64,000 nt of DNA from Micrococcaceae bacterium Sec5.7 (GTDB lineage: Bacteria > Actinomycetota > Actinomycetes > Actinomycetales > Micrococcaceae): contig CP144169.1 of NCBI GenBank assembly GCA_039636785.1, positions 3,472,001 to 3,536,000 on the forward strand. Direction: 5' to 3'. Shown in pieces: positions 1-8,004 of this stretch. The number at the start of each line of letters is the position of its first letter. Positions within the stretch are counted from its first letter, which is position 1. The notes under the pieces were generated by a model that was given only the letters and a program-made list of their open reading frames with translations, did not search any database and was not told where the DNA came from. A program made the translations under genes and the position numbers.

Positions 1-19
1 CCCGAGGAGAGGAAAACTG

Positions 20-352
20 ATGGAGCTCAGCTATGAGGTCAAAGACTCATACGCGGAAATCAAGGCCCAGGGACGCCTCAACATGGTGTCCGCCCCGCAG
101 CTGCGGGAGTTCGTCGCAGGCGTAGTTGCTGCCGGATCCAGCCGGATCGTGGTGAATCTTGAAGACACCGCGTTTATGGATTCGTCAGGGCTGGGAGCCC
201 TCATCGGCTGCCTCAAGGCCGCCCGGCAGGCCGGCGGTGATCTCCGGATCTCAGGCGTCCAGCCGCAGGTGAAAATGGTCCTGGAGCTGACCAGCATGGA
301 CCGGGTCCTGACCTCTTACGATTCCGCGGAAGAGGCGTTCGGCAATGACTGA
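20..352 (+). CDS. STAS-domain anti-sigma factor antagonist
   Basis: A 110-residue single-domain protein of the SpoIIAA/RsbV type. These proteins release a sigma factor by binding its anti-sigma kinase, and are switched off when a conserved serine is phosphorylated. The sequence shows the typical motif MDSSGLGALIG around residues 54-64, where the central SS pair holds the expected phosphorylation site. The ATG follows a strong purine-rich ribosome site (GAGGAGAGG at about 4-12). The stop overlaps by 8 bp the start of the next gene, a HATPase-type anti-sigma candidate, so the pair is translationally coupled and probably forms a partner-switching module. No sigma factor gene lies in the visible sequence; it could be left of the window. 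Family call is firm, the partner sigma factor is unknown. Confidence 0.88.
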   Translation: MELSYEVKDSYAEIKAQGRLNMVSAPQLREFVAGVVAAGSSRIVVNLEDTAFMDSSGLGALIGCLKAARQAGGDLRISGVQPQVKMVLELTSMDRVLTSYDSAEEAFGND

Positions 353-803
353 ATTTCTCGCCCGCCGGAGCTTCCGGGGCCAGTCCTCCCCGGAGGCCAT
401 CGAAGCTGTCCATGAAATGCTGGACGACCTCTGGGAAGATGCGTCCTTTGTCCCTGACATGGACCGCATGACCTTTGCCACGGCGATCATCGAGTCCGCC
501 TCGAACATCGTCCAGCACGCCGAACCGGAAGCCCAGGATCCCGTGGAGCTGGGCGTCGACATCAGTGTCCAGCTGGCACTGCTGCAGGCCCGCGTCAGCG
601 CCTTCCACGCCCGGGAGCCCTTCGCTTCGCAGATGGAGCCGGGCATGCCGGATGAGGACTCCGAGTCCGGCCGCGGCCTGGCCCTGATCCAGGCCTTGGT
701 GACAACCGTGACGTTCGAGCGTCAGGACGGGACCAACACCTGGATCCTGTCCCGCGACTCCTCGCTCGCCCCGGAAAACGGGCACGTCACTCCCGGCTCC
801 TGA
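345..803 (+). CDS. RsbW-like ATP-binding anti-sigma factor (HATPase_c)
   Basis: A 152-residue protein resembling serine-kinase anti-sigma factors (RsbW/SpoIIAB class). The N-box region near residues 45-57 reads FATAIIESASNIVQHA, close to the ATP-binding helix of the family, and a glycine-rich SGRGLALIQAL motif near 105-115 matches the G2 box and following helix. It overlaps the STAS antagonist gene upstream by 8 bp. In partner switching it would hold a sigma factor or phosphorylate the antagonist. Its 3' end overlaps by 17 bp the 3' end of the opposite-strand histidine kinase gene, so there is no room for a normal terminator between them. Confidence 0.82.
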   Translation: MTEFLARRSFRGQSSPEAIEAVHEMLDDLWEDASFVPDMDRMTFATAIIESASNIVQHAEPEAQDPVELGVDISVQLALLQARVSAFHAREPFASQMEPGMPDEDSESGRGLALIQALVTTVTFERQDGTNTWILSRDSSLAPENGHVTPGS

Positions 804-2196
804 ACTTCACGGAGGCGTCCAGTCCGGTGGCTCCGGTGAGTTGATCCTTGACTCCCGGAGCCAGCGTGGCCACGGCACCGCTGGCCTCAGCAAGTTGCTG
901 GACGATTGCCAGGCCCAGGCCGCTTCCCCCGGAGCTCGCCGGGCCACGCCAGAACCGGTTGAAGGCGCGCTGGCGGTCTTCGGCGGATAGCCCGGGTCCC
1001 TCATCGAGGACATGCAGCTCCACGCTGTCCGGGTTTTCGGCATGCGCAACCATGATCCGGATCAGGGACCCCTGCGGCGCTACGGCCAAGGCGTTGTCGA
1101 TCAGATTGTCGATGATCTGTTCCGCTGCTCCGGGCATGGCCATGACATTTGCCTCCGGCGCCGCATCGAGCGTGATGCGGACTCCGGTTTCCTCGGCGAG
1201 GGCTTCCCACTGCTCCAGCCGGCCCCGGGCAACCTCGCTCAGATCTGTTCCGACGAGGGCCACCTCGCGGCCCTCCGCCCTGCTCAGGAGGAGCAGGCCG
1301 TCGATAATCCGTTGCAGTCTGTAGGTCTCCTCCAGGGAATCCGACACCATGACTTTGGCGGCCTCCGGATCGCTGTCCAGGGAGTCCGCGGCGTTCTCCA
1401 ACCTCAGCCGCAATCCGGTCAGCGGGGTGCGGAGCTGATGGGACGCATCGCTGGCAAAGCCCCTCTGCTGCTGGAGCAGGCGTTCCATCCTCTCGGCCAT
1501 GCGGTTGAAGGAACCCGCAAGAGCCCTCAGCTCCGGAGCGCCCCCGCCTTCTTCGGTCCGGGTGCCAAGATGGCCGTCGGCAAGCAGTTCCGTGGCCCGC
1601 TGCAGCCTCTGGATCCTGCTGGCAACGGCGCCGGCCATCAGGAACGCCAGCAAGCCGGCGAGCAGCACCGTGGTGCCTGCCACCGTCCACAACACCCTCA
1701 GCTGGCCGGACACCTGGTCCGTGACCACGGACGCCGGGTAGGTCAGCCGGACGGCGCCGGAAATCTTCTCGCCGCTTAGGACAGGAACGGTCACGTACAA
1801 CAAATCAAAGCCCAGCGTCTGCGAGTATCGCTGACCCGAGTTGATCTGCCCGGTCAGTGCCTCGGCTATTTCCGGGCGTGAGATGTAGGAGGACCCGGTG
1901 GCGGATTGATCATCATCCGAGGTTGCCACGGCTGTGCCGGCGGGGTTGACGATCACTACCCGGGCACCGCTTGCCTCACCGTATTGCCGGACGGCTTCGG
2001 CCACGCCATCCGGCAGGCCACCGGCGGTTTCAAGCAGGCCACCGGTCCTTCCGCCGAGCAGAAATGCATCGCGTTCAAGGGAGGTGGTGAGGCGGTCGCG
2101 TTCAACGCGGACCAGATAGTTACCCAGGGGGATGTCCTGCACCAGCACCACCAGCAGGGTAGTGACCATAAAGGCGCAGATGAGCCGCCACCTCAT
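787..2196 (-). CDS. Two-component sensor histidine kinase
   Basis: A 469-residue inner-membrane sensor kinase. There is a membrane segment at about residues 5-24, an extracytoplasmic sensor domain of about 140 residues, a second membrane segment at about 168-192, a HAMP linker, and a HisKA dimerisation helix with the motif SDASHQLRTP, phospho-acceptor His253. The ATPase domain carries an N-box (NLIDNALAVAP), DEGPGLS and GGSGLGLAIV boxes. The layout matches EnvZ/CpxA-type kinases partnered with OmpR-family regulators. Its start overlaps the upstream response regulator by 4 bp (ATGA). The signal sensed cannot be told from sequence; the extracytoplasmic domain carries no motif I recognise. Confidence 0.93.
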   Translation of the reverse strand: MRWRLICAFMVTTLLVVLVQDIPLGNYLVRVERDRLTTSLERDAFLLGGRTGGLLETAGGLPDGVAEAVRQYGEASGARVVIVNPAGTAVATSDDDQSATGSSYISRPEIAEALTGQINSGQRYSQTLGFDLLYVTVPVLSGEKISGAVRLTYPASVVTDQVSGQLRVLWTVAGTTVLLAGLLAFLMAGAVASRIQRLQRATELLADGHLGTRTEEGGGAPELRALAGSFNRMAERMERLLQQQRGFASDASHQLRTPLTGLRLRLENAADSLDSDPEAAKVMVSDSLEETYRLQRIIDGLLLLSRAEGREVALVGTDLSEVARGRLEQWEALAEETGVRITLDAAPEANVMAMPGAAEQIIDNLIDNALAVAPQGSLIRIMVAHAENPDSVELHVLDEGPGLSAEDRQRAFNRFWRGPASSGGSGLGLAIVQQLAEASGAVATLAPGVKDQLTGATGLDASVKFRSRE

Positions 2197-2876
2197 CCGG
2201 GCACGTCCAGTCTGAACCCGACTCCCCGGACGGCCTCGATCCAGCGGGGATCCCCTAGCTTCTTACGGATGGCAGCCACGTGGGCATCGAGCGTCTTCGT
2301 GGTGCCGTACCAGGTGCCGTTCCAGACGGCGCGAAGAATATCGCTTCGCTGGCACACGGCACCCGGATCCTCCGCCAGGTAGTACAGCAGATCGAATTCC
2401 TTGACGGTCAGGTGGACCTCCACGTTGTCCACCAGCACCCGCCGCGATCGGTGGTCGATGCTCAGCCCGCCAATAGTTCTGATGCTGTCGGCTGCAGCGT
2501 GGCCGTCCGGTGCCCGTTCGTCCGTGCGACGCGCCACCGCCCGGATCCTGGCAATGAGCTCCCGCATTCCGAACGGTTTGACCAGGTAGTCATCTGCGCC
2601 CAGTTCCAATGCCAGCACTCGATCGATCTCCTCGTCGCGGGCGCTGACAACAATGATGGGGGTCGGGATCAGTGCCCGGATGGCGCGGCACACATCGGTG
2701 CCGTCCATGTCAGGCAACCCGAGGTCCAGGAGGATGAAATCGGGGCCCGAGCCGCGGACCCCGGCCAGTGCCGCTGCCCCCGTGGCAACGTGGGTGGCCT
2801 GGAAGCCGGCTCGGGTCAGTCCATCAATGACAGCGGATGCCACGGCTTCATCGTCTTCAACCACCAGGATCTGCAT
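2193..2876 (-). CDS. OmpR/PhoB-family response regulator
   Basis: A 227-residue DNA-binding response regulator, cognate to the histidine kinase that overlaps it by 4 bp. The receiver domain (residues 1-120) has the acidic pair at 8-9, phospho-acceptor Asp51 in LLDLGLPDMDG, and Lys100 in the LVKPF motif. The C-terminal winged helix (about 130-225) ends with VRGVGFRL, typical of Trans_reg_C domains. The gene is divergent from the small secreted protein gene at 3009, with a 132-bp shared upstream region, so that gene is a plausible target. Confidence 0.95.
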   Translation of the reverse strand: MQILVVEDDEAVASAVIDGLTRAGFQATHVATGAAALAGVRGSGPDFILLDLGLPDMDGTDVCRAIRALIPTPIIVVSARDEEIDRVLALELGADDYLVKPFGMRELIARIRAVARRTDERAPDGHAAADSIRTIGGLSIDHRSRRVLVDNVEVHLTVKEFDLLYYLAEDPGAVCQRSDILRAVWNGTWYGTTKTLDAHVAAIRKKLGDPRWIEAVRGVGFRLDVPG

Positions 2877-3008
2877 ATCTGATTATGTTCCCGCCGGACG
2901 TGGAATAGGGCGAATGACCGCAAGCCGGGCGGATTGCAGGACCAATCTTGGACAACCCTTGGATTTCCAGGGCACCTGTCTTTTCCATCGGATTCATACA
3001 GTTGAAAC

Positions 3009-3392
3009 ATGAAAACAAAGACAGCCCTTGTCCTCTCGATTGCCGGACTTTTGGTCGCCGGATCCGCCGCTCTCGCGGTGAATACCCAGACCCTGAACAG
3101 CTCGCCTGCCGGTACCACCGGAAACTCCAATGAGGTTCTCCTGCCGCAGGATTCCGCCACCGGCACGGCCACGCCGTCGCCGTCCGCCAGCCCGAAGTCC
3201 ACCGCCAGCCCAACACCGTCGCCTACCGGCACCGACGATGATCGCCGCGGACGAGACGAAGATGACGACCGGATGGCGACGCCGTCCCCGACGGACACCG
3301 CATCGCCTTCCCCTTCCCATGAACCCGGCGATGATCAGGGCGGACATGGAGGGAACGAAGCCAGGCACGACCATTCCCACGGTGACGACTGA
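3009..3392 (+). CDS. Small secreted Pro/Thr/Ser- and Asp/His-rich protein
   Basis: A 127-residue protein of unknown function. Residues 1-24 form a clear Sec signal peptide (MKTKTA, then a hydrophobic core, then an AALA cleavage site). The mature part is low complexity: a proline/serine/threonine linker like a cell-wall spacer, an Asp/Arg cluster (DDDRRGRDEDDD), and a C-terminus rich in His, Asp and Gly (RHDHSHGDD) that could bind divalent metal. It is divergent from the two-component system at 787-2876 and is followed by a strong hairpin terminator. Low-complexity composition makes homology hard to judge, but the signal peptide, start and context make a real gene likely. Confidence 0.7.
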   Translation: MKTKTALVLSIAGLLVAGSAALAVNTQTLNSSPAGTTGNSNEVLLPQDSATGTATPSPSASPKSTASPTPSPTGTDDDRRGRDEDDDRMATPSPTDTASPSPSHEPGDDQGGHGGNEARHDHSHGDD

Positions 3393-3461
3393 CTATGGCC
3401 GTTCCGGCCCAACCCTCCTGCATAATTTCGCCAGCAACCTGCATATTTCGCGAGCAAACAG

Positions 3462-3496
3462 GCAGCCCTCCCGCATGTGATGCGCAGGAGGGCTGC
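3462..3496 (+). terminator. Hairpin terminator after the small secreted protein gene
   Basis: Inverted repeat with perfect 10-bp arms GCAGCCCTCC and GGAGGGCTGC separated by a short loop region. It lies about 70 bp after the stop at 3392 and before the next gene on the same strand. A short T-containing tail (TTCAT) follows. Probably a Rho-independent terminator. Confidence 0.75.
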
Positions 3497-3648
3497 TTCA
3501 TCTCCTGATCCCGCCCCATCCCGGCGGCCGGCGCGGAGGCACCGTTCTGCTTCTCAGCGTCATCCAGAATATGATCAGCCATGGGGGCTCGCTTAGCTCC
3601 TCCGTGCCTCCGGTGGTCACCGGCGTGTTCCGTGTTTCCGTGCGAAAG

Positions 3649-4587
3649 ATGTCAATGAATTCCACACCGCCCCCGCTTTCCGGCCATCAGGTCCGGCTCG
3701 GGCACGGCAAGTACACGGCGGACATCGCCAGCATTGGCGCGTCACTGCGGAGCCTCCGCTTCGAGGACAGGGATCTGGTGGTGCCTTTTGAGCCCGACCA
3801 GGTCCGTCCTGCCTTCCGAGGCGCAATTCTGGCGCCGTGGCCCAACCGTGTGGTTGATGGCCGGTATTCCTTCAATGGCGCCGAGCACCGGCTCAGCCTC
3901 ACCGAGCCGGCCCGCGGACATGCCCTGCACGGGCTGGTGGTCTGGGAGGACTGGACCATTGCCGTCCGCAGCGACTCCTCGGCCACCCTCACCTGCCAGA
4001 TTCCGGCGCAGGACGGCTACCCGTTCCGCCTGGACCTTCAGGTGACGTACACGCTCGACGACGGCGGCTTCCAGACCGAGGTGACGGCCACCAATACCGG
4101 CACGGGTTCCGCGCCCTACGGAACTGCGCCCCACCCGTATCTGGTGGGCGGTGCTGGTCCGGTGGATGGCTGGGTGTTGGAGCTGCCGGCCAGAGACGTT
4201 CTGCACGTCACCGAGGACCGGCTGATCCCGGAAGGGGTGGGCGCCGTGGCGGACACGCCGTCCTTTGACTTCAGAACACCCCGGCTCATCGGGTCAACCG
4301 AGATCGATCACGCCTTTACCGGCCTGATCCGGGAGTCCGCAGGGGAAGTCCGGGCGCGCGTCACGGGCCCCGATGGCAGCGGGACGGCCATGACCTGGGG
4401 ACCGGAGTGCCCTTGGGTGCAGATCCATACAGCCGATCTTCCGGCGCCGGCCGCCACCCGCGTGGGCCTCGCCGTGGAACCGATGACCTGCCCGCCGGAC
4501 GCCTTTAACACCGGCACCGGCCTCATCATCCTGGCCCCCGGCGAGTCTCATGAAGCGCAGTGGACCATCCAGGCCATCACGGTCTAG
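3649..4587 (+). CDS. Aldose 1-epimerase (galactose mutarotase family)
   Basis: About 312 residues, the usual size for mutarotases, which interconvert alpha and beta anomers of aldohexoses in the cytoplasm. Recognisable features are the ILAPWPNRVVDGRYSF segment early in the protein (family motif with the conserved Asn-Arg), RGHALHGL with the first catalytic-site histidine, and APHPYL with the second. The reading frame is open back to 3571, but no ribosome site supports that start; a GAAAG stretch precedes the paired ATGs at 3649 and 3655, and 3655 has the better spacing. It stands alone between a terminator and a long intergenic region, so its sugar substrate is not indicated by neighbours. 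Confidence 0.9.
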   Translation: MSMNSTPPPLSGHQVRLGHGKYTADIASIGASLRSLRFEDRDLVVPFEPDQVRPAFRGAILAPWPNRVVDGRYSFNGAEHRLSLTEPARGHALHGLVVWEDWTIAVRSDSSATLTCQIPAQDGYPFRLDLQVTYTLDDGGFQTEVTATNTGTGSAPYGTAPHPYLVGGAGPVDGWVLELPARDVLHVTEDRLIPEGVGAVADTPSFDFRTPRLIGSTEIDHAFTGLIRESAGEVRARVTGPDGSGTAMTWGPECPWVQIHTADLPAPAATRVGLAVEPMTCPPDAFNTGTGLIILAPGESHEAQWTIQAITV

Positions 4588-5009
4588 GAACCCTCCAACC
4601 ACAGCCCCTTGACTGGCCACGCGCCCAAATCCACGGACCGTCGTCGAAACTTCGGGCAAGAGCACAGAGCCGAAGTGCAACGCACCGGCACCGGTCAGTC
4701 CGTGTGCCGACATGGCGCTTCTTTGCCAGACGGTATCTATCAGGTTGCTCCCGCCAGGGAAGGCCATCAGTCTTCTTTGGCAGAAACCGTGGGAGGGTTT
4801 GTCCAAAAGCTGTAAAAGCTGCGGCCTGGTTGGGGTAGTCTCTTGACACCGGAGCGGCCCATCAGCTTGACTATTACGTATGCTGAAATAACAGTTCCAT
4901 GATGCGGAAGACCCGACGCGGTATGTCGCGCCGGGTCTTGCCGGGAGAACCCGGCTTTCCGTATAGCCAACACCATGGATGCCAGCATTTGCACGAGGGA
5001 TCACCAAGC
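4588..5009 (+). promoter_or_regulatory. Leader region of uraD-uraH with tandem hairpins
   Basis: A 422-bp stretch with no convincing gene. A TTGACT box at 4867-4872 could be a -35 element, though the -10 region is weak. Two back-to-back hairpins follow: arms AAGACCCG (4908-4915) and CGGGTCTT (4932-4939), then GCCGGG (4940-4945), loop AGAA, CCCGGC (4950-4955) and a TTT tail. The second looks like an intrinsic terminator placed 55 bp before the uraD start, which suggests attenuation, or else termination of an unseen upstream transcript. I do not recognise a known riboswitch here. Confidence 0.4.
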
Positions 5010-5507
5010 ATGAAGCTTGCCGAATTCAACGAAGCCGACCGCGCCGACGTCACCGCGGTCCTTCGACCCTGTATCGATGTCCGACGCTGGGTTGACCAGA
5101 TTGCCGACGCCCGGCCGTTCGCCGGCGGCGCGGAACTGCTCAGCTTCGCCCGCGACGCCGCAGCCCCGTTCACGTCCGCTGAGGTGGAAGCCGCGCTGGC
5201 GCACCACCCCCGCATCGGCGAACGGCCCACAGCCAAGACCACCGAGGCATCCATGTCCCGCTCCGAGCAGGCCGGCGTGGACCCCGCAGACACCGCCGTT
5301 ACCGATGCCCTGGCCAAGGGGAACCGCGACTATGAGGACAAATTCGGCCGGGTCTTCCTGATCCGCGCCGCCGGACGCACCGCCCCGGAAATCCTTACCG
5401 CCCTCCGCGACCGCCTGGCCAACACCTCCGAGCAAGAAGACGTCATAGTGGCTCAGCAGCTGCGCGAAATCGCCCTGCTGCGCCTCGAAGGAGTGATCAG
5501 CGAATGA
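5010..5507 (+). CDS. uraD: OHCU decarboxylase (ureidoimidazoline decarboxylase)
   Basis: A 165-residue enzyme converting 2-oxo-4-hydroxy-4-carboxy-5-ureidoimidazoline to (S)-allantoin, the last step of uric acid oxidation. The family signature ALAHHPRIGER, around residues 65-75 and containing the catalytic histidine, is present, as is the acidic NRDYEDKFGRVFL segment. The ATG at 5010 is preceded by ACGAGGGA at 4993-5000; an upstream in-frame start at 4899 would add a stretch unlike the family. The gene overlaps uraH by 4 bp (ATGA), so they form a two-gene unit. Urate oxidase and allantoinase are not in the window. Confidence 0.93.
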   Translation: MKLAEFNEADRADVTAVLRPCIDVRRWVDQIADARPFAGGAELLSFARDAAAPFTSAEVEAALAHHPRIGERPTAKTTEASMSRSEQAGVDPADTAVTDALAKGNRDYEDKFGRVFLIRAAGRTAPEILTALRDRLANTSEQEDVIVAQQLREIALLRLEGVISE

Positions 5508-5842
5508 GCGTTTCCCACATCACCACCCACATTCTCGACACGGGCGCCGGGCGCCCGGCGGCGGGCGTCGCCGTCGTGCTTTACGCGAACGACGGCGGCA
5601 GCTGGCTTCAGCTCGCCAGGGGGACCACCGATGCAGACGGGCGTGCGAAAAACCTCGGGCCTGAGCAGGTGCCGGCCGGCAAGTACCGGCTGAACTTTGA
5701 CACAGGCGCCTACTACGGCGGGATCGGAACAGCCACGTTTTTCCCGGAAGTGGACCTGGTCTTCGAGGTGACCGGCAGCGAGCATTACCACGTGCCTCTG
5801 CTGCTGAGCCCGTTCGCCTTCTCCACCTACCGCGGGAGCTGA
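5504..5842 (+). CDS. uraH: 5-hydroxyisourate hydrolase (transthyretin-like)
   Basis: A 112-residue protein of the transthyretin-related family, which hydrolyses 5-hydroxyisourate to OHCU, the substrate of UraD. It begins SVSHITTHILDTGAGRPA, with the conserved His of this family, and ends with the diagnostic C-terminal tetrapeptide YRGS. Length fits the family. It overlaps uraD by 4 bp, so the two enzymes acting in sequence on urate oxidation products are co-translated. Confidence 0.95.
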   Translation: MSVSHITTHILDTGAGRPAAGVAVVLYANDGGSWLQLARGTTDADGRAKNLGPEQVPAGKYRLNFDTGAYYGGIGTATFFPEVDLVFEVTGSEHYHVPLLLSPFAFSTYRGS

Positions 5843-5905
5843 GTCTGCCCCGGCTCAGCGCGGGCCGAACTTTGCCTGTGCAGCCTTCGCAGTAGGCTAG
5901 ATGGC

Positions 5906-6337
5906 ATGGCTTCTGAAGACACTCCCGGCACCGGACCCACCAACCCGCCGGCCACCACCCCTGCTGCGGCTGCAGCTGCACCGGCAGAAACGGCGCCTGC
6001 AGAAACGGCACCGGACTCCCTGCGGCGCCGCGAAATCATTGTCCGCAGGGCACCTAAATACGTCCCGTTCCTGATCCTGGGCGGGCTCGTGGGCATCGCC
6101 GTGGCCGCGATCATCGCTTACGGGCTCCCCGGCGACGAAAGCTATGATCGCAGCTCGGTTTTCGGCTTCTTCATGGTGATGTTCGGCGCCGGTGGCGTAA
6201 TCCTGGGCGCCATCGTGGCGCTGCTCCTGGACCGGCTGAGCGTCAAGCGCGCCCGCCGCGCCGTCGTCGAATCCGTCCCCGACGCTGCGGACGGAGCGGA
6301 AGCCGACGGCGGTCCCGCCGCCGGGCACCAGTCATAA
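5906..6337 (+). CDS. Conserved two-TM membrane protein upstream of purF
   Basis: A 143-residue protein with a long Ala/Pro/Thr-rich N-terminal tail (about 1-45), then two membrane segments at about 56-72 and 85-108 (FFMVMFGAGGVILGAIVALLLD), and a charged C-terminal tail. No catalytic motif is visible. It lies 47 bp before purF on the same strand. Similar small membrane proteins are common next to purF in Actinobacteria, but I cannot assign a function. Confidence 0.75.
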   Translation: MASEDTPGTGPTNPPATTPAAAAAAPAETAPAETAPDSLRRREIIVRRAPKYVPFLILGGLVGIAVAAIIAYGLPGDESYDRSSVFGFFMVMFGAGGVILGAIVALLLDRLSVKRARRAVVESVPDAADGAEADGGPAAGHQS

Positions 6338-6384
6338 AGCCCCGGCCGGAAAAGACTTACCCCATATCGTGAGATAATCGACCA

Positions 6385-8004
6385 GTGGCACGCGGCGATG
6401 GAAAACTTTCTCATGATCTTCTCCCTGGCGAAAAAGGCCCTCAGGACGCTTGTGGCGTTTTCGGGGTCTGGGCACCAGGTGAAGAAGTAGCAAAACTCAC
6501 CTATTACGGGCTGTATGCACTGCAGCACCGCGGTCAGGAGTCGGCTGGAATTGCTACCAGCGACGGCAAGCGGATCAACGTCTATAAGGACATGGGGCTC
6601 GTTTCCCAGGTCTTCGACGAGACCACGCTGAACACCCTGACCGGGCACCTGGCTGTGGGCCACTGCCGCTACTCCACCACCGGTGCCAGCCATTGGGCCA
6701 ACGCCCAACCCACCCTCGGCGCCACCTCCACCGGCACCGTGGCCCTGGCGCACAACGGCAACCTGACCAACACCGCCGAGCTCAAGGCCATGATCCTGGA
6801 GCGCAACGACGGCCAGCTCAGCGGTGAAATGAAGCAGGGCAACACCTCGGACACCGCTCTTGTCACCGCACTCCTTGAAGGCGAAGAAGGCAAGTCCCTT
6901 GAGCAGACGGCCGTCGAGCTGCTGCCCAAGATCAAGGGCGGCTTCTGCTTCGTGTTTATGGACGAAGGCACCCTGTACGCTGCCCGCGACACCTACGGCA
7001 TCCGCCCTCTTTGCCTGGGCCGGCTGGAACGCGGCTGGGTTGTCGCCTCCGAACAGTCAGCCCTGGCCACCGTGGGCGCCAGCTTCATCCGCGAAATCGA
7101 GCCGGGCGAATTCATCGCCATTGACGAGAAAGGCGTCCGCTCGCAGCGCTTTGCAGATGCGACGCCGGCCGGTTGCGTTTTCGAATACGTTTACCTCGCC
7201 CGTCCGGACGCCGCCATTGCCGGCCGTTCCGTGTACGAAGCCCGTGTGGAGATGGGCCGCCAGCTGGCCCGCGAAAACACCCAGGAAGCGGACATCGTCA
7301 TTCCCGTCCCGGAATCCGGCACCCCTGCGGCAGTGGGCTACGCCGAGCAATCCGGCATCCCGTTCGCCCACGGTTTCGTCAAGAACTCCTACGTTGGCCG
7401 TACCTTCATCCAGCCCTCGCAGACCCTGCGCCAGCTCGGCATCCGGCTCAAGCTCAACGCCCTGGAATCGGTCATCCGCGGCAAGCGCGTTGTAGTGGTG
7501 GATGACTCGATCGTCCGCGGCAACACCCAGCGTGCCATTGTGCGCATGCTCCGCGAGGCCGGTGCCGCCAGCGTCCACGTCAAGATTTCGTCCCCTCCAG
7601 TGCAGTGGCCGTGCTTCTACGGCATCGACTTCGCCTCCCGGGCGGAGCTCATCGCCAACGGCGCCACAGTCGAGGAGATCCGCCAGGCGATCGGCGCAGA
7701 CTCGCTGGCCTACATCTCCGAAGACGGCATGATCGGCGCCACCCAGCAGCCTCGCGAACGTCTCTGCACCGCCTGCTTCACCGGCCAGTACCCCATCGAG
7801 CTCCCGGGCTCGGACAAGGCGGGCAAGAACCTGCTGGAGCGCACGGACCTCGGCGGCCTGCTCGCCGCGGCCGATGCAACGGACGAGGACCCGGCCAACA
7901 AGCCAGGCGCCACGGGCTGCGATCCGGGACCGGATTCCGAGCTCGAGAATCTGTTGACCGACGCTGATCGCTTAATTGAAGCTGACAAGAAAGAGCCAGT
8001 ATGA
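6385..8004 (+). CDS. purF: Amidophosphoribosyltransferase
   Basis: A 539-residue enzyme catalysing the first committed step of purine synthesis: PRPP plus glutamine to 5-phosphoribosylamine. The start is GTG at 6385. A 22-residue leader precedes Cys23 (DACGVFGVW), the N-terminal nucleophile exposed after propeptide removal. The glutaminase half includes the LQHRGQESAG motif; the transferase half carries the PRPP-binding motif VVVVDDSIVRGNT at about 370-382. Conserved cysteines in the C-terminal part (LCTACFTGQYP) fit the iron-sulfur type of PurF. It overlaps purM by 4 bp, giving a purFM operon. Confidence 0.98.
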   Translation: MARGDGKLSHDLLPGEKGPQDACGVFGVWAPGEEVAKLTYYGLYALQHRGQESAGIATSDGKRINVYKDMGLVSQVFDETTLNTLTGHLAVGHCRYSTTGASHWANAQPTLGATSTGTVALAHNGNLTNTAELKAMILERNDGQLSGEMKQGNTSDTALVTALLEGEEGKSLEQTAVELLPKIKGGFCFVFMDEGTLYAARDTYGIRPLCLGRLERGWVVASEQSALATVGASFIREIEPGEFIAIDEKGVRSQRFADATPAGCVFEYVYLARPDAAIAGRSVYEARVEMGRQLARENTQEADIVIPVPESGTPAAVGYAEQSGIPFAHGFVKNSYVGRTFIQPSQTLRQLGIRLKLNALESVIRGKRVVVVDDSIVRGNTQRAIVRMLREAGAASVHVKISSPPVQWPCFYGIDFASRAELIANGATVEEIRQAIGADSLAYISEDGMIGATQQPRERLCTACFTGQYPIELPGSDKAGKNLLERTDLGGLLAAADATDEDPANKPGATGCDPGPDSELENLLTDADRLIEADKKEPV

